From: Rotaria sordida
Lineage: Eukaryota > Rotifera > Eurotatoria > Philodinida > Philodinidae
Direction: 5' to 3'
DNA length: 64,000 nucleotides
Assembly: GCA_905250125.1 (NCBI GenBank)
Contig: CAJNOL010000168.1
Coordinates: forward strand, 103,874 to 167,873
Shown here: positions 58,360 through 64,000 of the stretch, piece by piece
Position numbering within the stretch: position 1 is the stretch's first letter
Layout: the number at the start of each line of letters is the position of its first letter
Position numbers and translations under genes: made by a program
Notes under the pieces: model-generated
The model's database searches: none
What the model was told of the DNA's origin: nothing
The model's input: only the letters and a program-made list of their open reading frames with translations

Positions 58360-59442
58360 TGAAGGAATATTTTCAGATAGTATTATGTTTTTGAGTCAAG
58401 ACTATGTATATCATGTAAGTCTTAATAAACTATGAATATTCTAGAAAGAGTACGTGCTTATAACTTGTTCTTGGTAGGGTATTGAGTTTCAGAAATTTTG
58501 GACAAAGTCTATCAAACAAGTGAACCTTTACTCCAGGTGTTAAATTACTTTTCGACCAAAGCAATGTTCATTTGATGAGTAATAAAGAAGCCTTGAATGA
58601 TTTGATTTTCCGTGGCTTCATTCTTGAGATATTGCAGTTTAATTGGATTTTTCAACAAAAAACTGTAGTCAAATGAAAAGTTGACTTTCGACTTCAAACT
58701 TTGTATGAACAAAAGTTCTCAATGAGATTAGTTTATTGGAAAAAGTATAATTTTTCTAGTATGTCCTATCCTGAGATATTAAATTTTCTGAATTCTCTCA
58801 TATGTAAAAGTGAATTTTATTCATATACTTACATCTACAGAACAGAAATACTAGATACACAATCAACTAATCTCATTAAGAACTTTGTTCATGTAAAGTT
58901 TGAAGTCAAAAGTGTCGATTTTTCATGAGACCACAGATTTTAATTGAAAAATTTAGCAAAATTTCAATGTCTCAAGAATAATGACCCAGAAAATTAAAAT
59001 GTTCTAGATTTTTCTATTACTTACTAGTATTCATCAAATGAACATCGTCTCAGCTGAAAAGTGATTTGACACTTGAAGAGGTTCACACGTAAGGTGTGAA
59101 CTTTTTAAGGTAGAGGCTTTTTCCATAGATAGTAAATACAGCATGTATTCTTTGAAAGCTTCATATCTTGGAGGAACTTTATCTAAAAAGTTTGGAATTT
59201 TTTTTTATGCAAGCTGGTCTAGTTGAGATCTTTATATAAATGAAGTTTAAAATAAAAATTCGAAAATATAAGTTTGTTACTAATGTTAGATACTAGAGAA
59301 AATACATACTAAAAAGTCGATATCTCACCGAAAAGAAGCGTCAAACACGAAGTCTTTTGGGAATATTCATAATTTATTAGAGGCTACATGATACATATAG
59401 TCTCGACTTAGAAGTTAAATAATATCAAGGAATATTCCTTCG
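58360..59442. mobile_element. 1.08-kb foldback element, family B copy 3
   Basis: The termini GAAGGAATATTTTCAGATAG (left) and minus-strand GAAGGAATATTCCTTGATAT (right) are followed in both arms by GAGTCAAGACTATGTATATC / AAGTCGAGACTATATGTATC. Deeper in, ACTTCAAACTTTGTATGAAC pairs with ACTTCAAACTTTACATGAAC and CAATGAGATTAGTTTATTG with TAATGAGATTAGTTGATTG. The arms span ~450 nt each, centred near 58830. The outer motif and the AAACTTT...AATGAGA motif tie it to family B. Confidence 0.75.
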
Positions 59443-59759
59443 TTAGATATAAAACTAAATGTTTAAACTCGTAAAAATTCTTAATGATTCTTTTTTTTCA
59501 CTTTAGTTTTAAATGTATTATTTTGAATAATTCAAAAAAAAAAATTAATTACATAAAATTAGAATGAAATACTGTTTCTGTAATAATGCAAGATGATATT
59601 CTTCTTTTCTCAAATTCATATTATTAATAAGTAGATAAATGATGAATCTTAATCTGCTTTTGTTTAATTAATATTTTTTTTTTAATTATGAAATAAAATA
59701 TGTTCTGCATTGATAACAAATCTGTTCTTTTTTTTTTTTTCGTAGATTACTTCTTTCAA

Positions 59760-62700
59760 ATGCCTAAACGGAGTTTACAAACTACAGTATTAGATGGAAA
59801 TTTTGAAAATATTTCAACTTGTCATCATGATACTATACGTAAATCTTCTTCATCATCGGATTCTGAAGATACTATTCCTGTTTCAATACAAATATTTTTA
59901 TGGCGACAAAGCAAGTACGATTTATTTTTCCTTTTAAAAGAATCAAAAATATATTGAATATATTTTCTAGTCCATTTCTTAAACAAAAATTTGGTAATTT
60001 AACTGAAGCATCTGCTATTGTAAATATAATATTAATATTCATTTAATGACGAAAAAAAAAAGAATTTTTTTTCTTCTATTATTTATATAGATTTTTGATC
60101 AAGTACTTGTTCAAAATATTTTACATGGTTTATCACCATCTCTCACTGATGCTATATCAAGTATTCCAAGATGGTTGTTAGTGAAAGCAGTTAGTCTTTT
60201 TTTTTTAATAAAATTATCTCTTCTTATTTCTTTTTTCCAGGCATTTCCACATGTAATACATGCATGTTCATCAGTAATTCAACATAATCTTTGTTCAATT
60301 CAGCAGCAGCAGCAACACCAACAACAATCATTTTCTCCGACTCGTTCATCATTACTTGTTGCTTCATCACCATCACATTCTTCAATATTTTCAAACCAAC
60401 TTCAAGTTCCACCAAATCATCAATTATCAATATCTCTTCATCCAACAATACATTCAACTGAATATCAATTAAATCAATCATATTTATCTAATCGCTTATC
60501 ATTAATAACTAATCAATTATTAAATTCAACAGAAATTCGTCTTTTTCATACATTACATTATCTTATATTACATTCAAATGAAACAACTGATCAATTATTA
60601 TCATTAAATATAATACAATTATTTATTTATTTATTTATTCCATATATTCATACATATATTCATAATAATGAAAAACAATTCTTATCAAATTCTGAACTTT
60701 CTCAAGGTATGCATCTTATTTGGCAACCATTATTTGAATATCATCAACCAAATATACATTTATTTAATGCTTTTATTAAACCTATGATATTAAAAAATAA
60801 TCAACAAGAACAAAAATTTTCTATTGATAATAATAATCAACATCGTCGTTTATCAACTTTAATTCAATCATCTATACAAAGATCATTATCTGAAAAACAA
60901 TATTCATCTAATTTAACAAAACAATTATTGATAAATCCACCAATTAAATATCATAAAACAAGAAATACAAGTTGTTTTCAATCGGAAATAAAAATTGAAG
61001 AAAAACAAAAATTAAATATATCATCTATACTTACTGATTCTAATCCAACAACAGCAACAACAACATATAATTCTATAACGGATCTTTTTGTTGATGAAAT
61101 AACAAATAATAATAGACAAAAACGAGCACCACTTGCAAATATGACTTCGATTTGTTCAATGTCGGATTTAAGTCGATTAACATCAACACCACAAAGTCCA
61201 GGTTGAAATTATTTATTTTTTATTATTTAAATTACTAATTAAAAGTTTTTGAATGAATTTTTCCAATAATAGAACATTAGATTGACTTCAATATAAAACA
61301 GCAAATCTTTGCAATATTTGAGTGATAGAATCAACAAAATCCTCTTCTTCAAAATTTTATGAGTGAAATAGTCTGTTCAAGAGATTTTACTATTTTCTTG
61401 ATACCAAACTTTAATTCTCAAAGTTACAAATGTAGAAAATATAACGAGAAATAACCATAATGAAATGATAGTAATTTATGTATAGACATCCGTGAAAACA
61501 AAGCTAGAAATAAACGATGAAGTTTCTGTTTACTTCGAGATTAGGATTCCACGTGGGATGGAATGAGATAGTTAGTTCTCAAAAATTTTCAGTACCATTG
61601 AACTTCAAAATAATAAAATGCATTTAGAAAGAAAAATGATAATCTCATATCATAGAATGCGATAGAATTATCCCATTGCATGTGAAGTCCTATTCGAAAT
61701 ATTTTACATTTTTACAAAAAATTCCCAAAGACATATGGTTGTAAATTTTTTGAGATAAAATCATCTTACGCATACTCATCTCTCTTACAAGGGAAGTCAT
61801 CCAACTGTTTGATTGCTTTTGAGTTCAGACGATGTGCATTATAAAGATTCAAATGAGTTATGAATACTCTAAAAAAAAGAGTTCATACTCTTAGCTCATT
61901 GCTGAAGAGATACTGCACTTTTATGAGAGTTTTTAAATAAATATCGTTGTTCCTCTCAGGAACATCAGAAGAACTGATTTTTGAAATTTGACTTGAAACT
62001 TTACGTAGGGACAGACTTTAATGAGAATAGTTTTTTTTGTGAATGTTTCAAGGCTTATCGCTGCACCTATTCTAAGATACAATTATGGTAATAGCATGCC
62101 TTTTATCTTACTCATATAAACTAGCAGATTTTATGTTCTTATTTCACGACAAAAACAAATCAAAAGACCTGAAACATCAACAAAAAACTAGTTTCGTTAA
62201 AACCTGTTTTTATGCAAAGTTTCAAATTGAAATTCAAAAATCAGTCTTCCTCGTGTTTCATTCAGTCACTGTTATTATTACATTTCTAACTACAGCTATA
62301 CTGTTTTGCTGTATCTCTTACGAGGAAAGTATCTGAGGTGTCAAGATCCGATTTGATTCATTCATATCTCATTCGATATGTTATATTTAGGTCAGAGAAA
62401 GTCTTGTAGGATTCGAGCTCATGGTTCATTGTGCTGAATTTTTTATTGAGAGCTACTCATTTTAAAAAAAACTGAAATGGAGAATTTTAGCCTAAAATTT
62501 CTTCTACAAATAGATTTTACAATCATTAGATAGTCTTAAAAGTTTCAACGAAAATATACATGTCGTTCTCGAAATATTCAGTTTCCAAAAAAATTACGAT
62601 TTACCATAGGAAGATATAATAATTCAGTCTATTTGGAAAATGAATATCTTGAGAAAGATATTTTCATTTTTATTGCAGCTTTCAGGACTATCTAATAACT

Positions 62701-64000
62701 ATTAAATCTATTTATAGACAAAATTTCAAGTCAAAACTCGTCATTTTGATTTTTTCCAGATACGAGTAGTTCTCAATAAAAATTTCAGTAACCCGATCAT
62801 AACTCTTCATGTTGTATAAATATTCATTGTAGTTGCTAATATGTCTAAAACAATTTCCGGTATGCCAACATCGATTTCAACACCATCAATACCTTTACAT
62901 TTTCTTTCTTCTCAACAATTACCAAATATTTTACATAATTGTTCAACTGATATAGGTTCATCATCTAAAGCACATACTTCAGAATTTCTTTTATTAGCAA
63001 CTTATTTTGATATTGGAATAATACGAACATTATTTAGTCCATCATGGTTAACAGATGGTTATTTATGGTGTTTAGAATATTTACATAAACGTATGATAAA
63101 TATATCAGATGAAATTTTATCTAATGCTTTAACAACTGGTATATTACCAATACATATTCTTCGTTTTAATAGTCTTTCAATGCCACAAATAAATACATTA
63201 AATAAATATAATTATTATAAATATTTAGAAAATAATTATTTTAATGAACAAATAACACATAATATAATTGAACAACAATGTATGACAACTACAATATCAA
63301 ATTCAATTAAACAATCAACTAAATTATTAAATATACCATTTCAATATTTTTCTGAAAAATTTTCATTTAATAAAAAAGATAATCAAAAATATAATAATAA
63401 TTTTTATAAAAAAATAAGGTATAAAATTTGTTTTTTTTTGTTTTTTAAACTTTCAATTTTTTTCTTTTTTTTTATACACAAAAAAGAGAAAAACAATTAT
63501 TAACAAGAAAGTAATTGAATTATTTTCATTATTTTGTATTGATATTAAAATTTTATGTTTCTGGTTCTTTTTGTTTTCATTCTAGTAAAATTCGTTATAT
63601 TGATGAAGATGCTATTGAACATTTAGATTTAGCTAGTACTGATCGTCTGAATAGTTTTCATGTATCATCATCATCATCATCATCACAAAGTAGTCGTTTT
63701 CATTTAACGGATCCAAGTTTATTATTATTTAAAACATCAATATCAAATAATACAGATACAATTCATCAATCTATTAATTCAGATAATAGTATAAGAAAAA
63801 TATCTCCAACTATAACAATAACAAATTTAAATACAATGAAAACTTATAGTATTAGTGATTCAGAAATAAATTATAAATTTTTAGAAGAAATTGAAGAAGT
63901 AGATGGTTCAAATGGATATATTAATCGAAATGGTACAATTAATTTTGGTATTATTTTAGCTGGTATACATGCTGTTATATGTAAAGAAAATGATTTAAAA
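59760..64000 (+). CDS. UNC80: UNC80 homologue, N-terminal part (runs off the right edge)
   Basis: Six coding exons in the window: 59760-59914, 59971-60019, 60091-60189, 60241-61201, 62833-63418 and 63586 to the end, giving 755 residues so far. UNC80 is the large scaffold that joins UNC79 and NALCN in the neuronal sodium-leak channel. The N-terminus follows animal UNC80 closely: a MPKRS start, IPVSIQIFLWRQSNPFLKQK, FDQVLVQNILHGLSPSLTDA, RWLLVKAAFPHVIHACSSVI. In exon 5, EFLLLATYFDIGIIRTLFSP and DGYLWCLEYLHKRM also fit. Long Ser/Thr/Asn/Gln-rich stretches, including a CAG-type run at 60302-60325, separate the conserved blocks. Intron 4 (61202-62832) is 1.6 kb and filled by two foldback elements. 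An acceptor (TTTTTCGTAG) lies 15 nt before the ATG, so a 5' exon precedes it. Confidence 0.87.
61785..62330. mobile_element. Foldback element family B, copy 2 (UNC80 intron 4)
   Basis: The left arm is co-linear with copy 1 at 44.7-46.3 kb: GCTTTTGAGTTCAGACGATG, GAGTTATGAATACTCTAAAA, TTTTTAAATAAATATCGTTG, GACTTGAAACTTTACGTAGG, and TCATATAAACTAGCAGATTT versus TCATATAAACTGACAGATTT. The right arm is partly conserved as the inverse (minus-strand AACTTTGCATAAAAACAGGT) and then degrades. Confidence 0.7.
62431..62791. mobile_element. Foldback/MITE element, family A copy 3 (UNC80 intron 4)
   Basis: Left TGCTGAATTTTTTATTGAGA pairs with minus-strand TACTGAAATTTTTATTGAGA. The arms share GAGAGCTACTCAT / GAGAACTACTCGT and the family core (AAATTTCTTCTACAAATAGA / AAATTTTGTCTATAAATAGA, ATTAGATAGTC in both). 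The right end lies ~40 nt before the acceptor of UNC80 exon 5. Confidence 0.75.

Noticed and set aside
1-64000. CRISPR array, prophage, operon or plasmid features
   Set aside because: None seen: repeats are not regularly spaced, genes have spliceosomal introns, and no ribosome-binding-site-led gene clusters exist.

Overview
This looks like nuclear DNA of a small-genome invertebrate, most plausibly a bdelloid rotifer of the Rotaria type. That assignment is inferred from style, not from a marker gene: the DNA is very AT-rich, nearly all introns are 45-75 nt with GT...AG ends and T-rich acceptors, and the genes are animal-type (tetraspanin, UNC80, Id-like HLH, FET RNA-binding protein). There are no bacterial features. 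Two 10-base N runs mark assembly gaps.

Left part (1-20 kb), all on the minus strand: a secreted EGF-repeat protein, a Tctex-type dynein light chain, an 18-exon TONSL (Tonsoku-like) gene whose fifth intron is 4 kb, a Gly/Tyr- and Pro-rich protein of unknown role, an ADAM/ADAMTS-like zinc metalloprotease and an 85-residue coiled-coil protein. Middle part (20-33 kb): an unrecognised 241-residue protein (+), imidazolonepropionase AMDHD1 (-), a FET-family (FUS/EWS/TAF15) RNA-binding protein without its zinc finger (-) and SGT1/SUGT1 (+). From 33 to 43 kb there are no protein genes I can support. This stretch holds three identical tRNA-Leu(TAA) genes plus decayed copies, and repeats. Right part (43-64 kb): an Id-like HLH protein (+), five C2HC fingers fused to a mono-ADP-ribosyltransferase (PARP) domain (+), a tetraspanin (+), a 94-residue two-exon protein (-) and the first six coding exons of UNC80 (+), which runs off the right edge.

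The genes are housekeeping or animal-signalling genes and do not form one pathway. TONSL serves replication-fork repair, SGT1 chaperones Hsp90 clients, AMDHD1 degrades histidine, the FET protein handles RNA, and UNC80 belongs to the NALCN sodium-leak channel.

The strongest pattern beyond the genes is mobile DNA. Seven introns far exceed the ordinary 45-75 nt, and each holds a foldback/MITE-type DNA element or a hAT relic. Examples are hAT-type insertions with 8-bp target duplications (8.6 kb and 24 kb), two inverted-repeat families with several copies each, and a Tc1/mariner-type element inserted at TA inside another foldback element (44.8-45.8 kb). I found no CRISPR array, phage or plasmid feature, and no convincing new multi-gene defence system. 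The most unusual protein is the C2HC-finger/PARP fusion built from repeated exon pairs.
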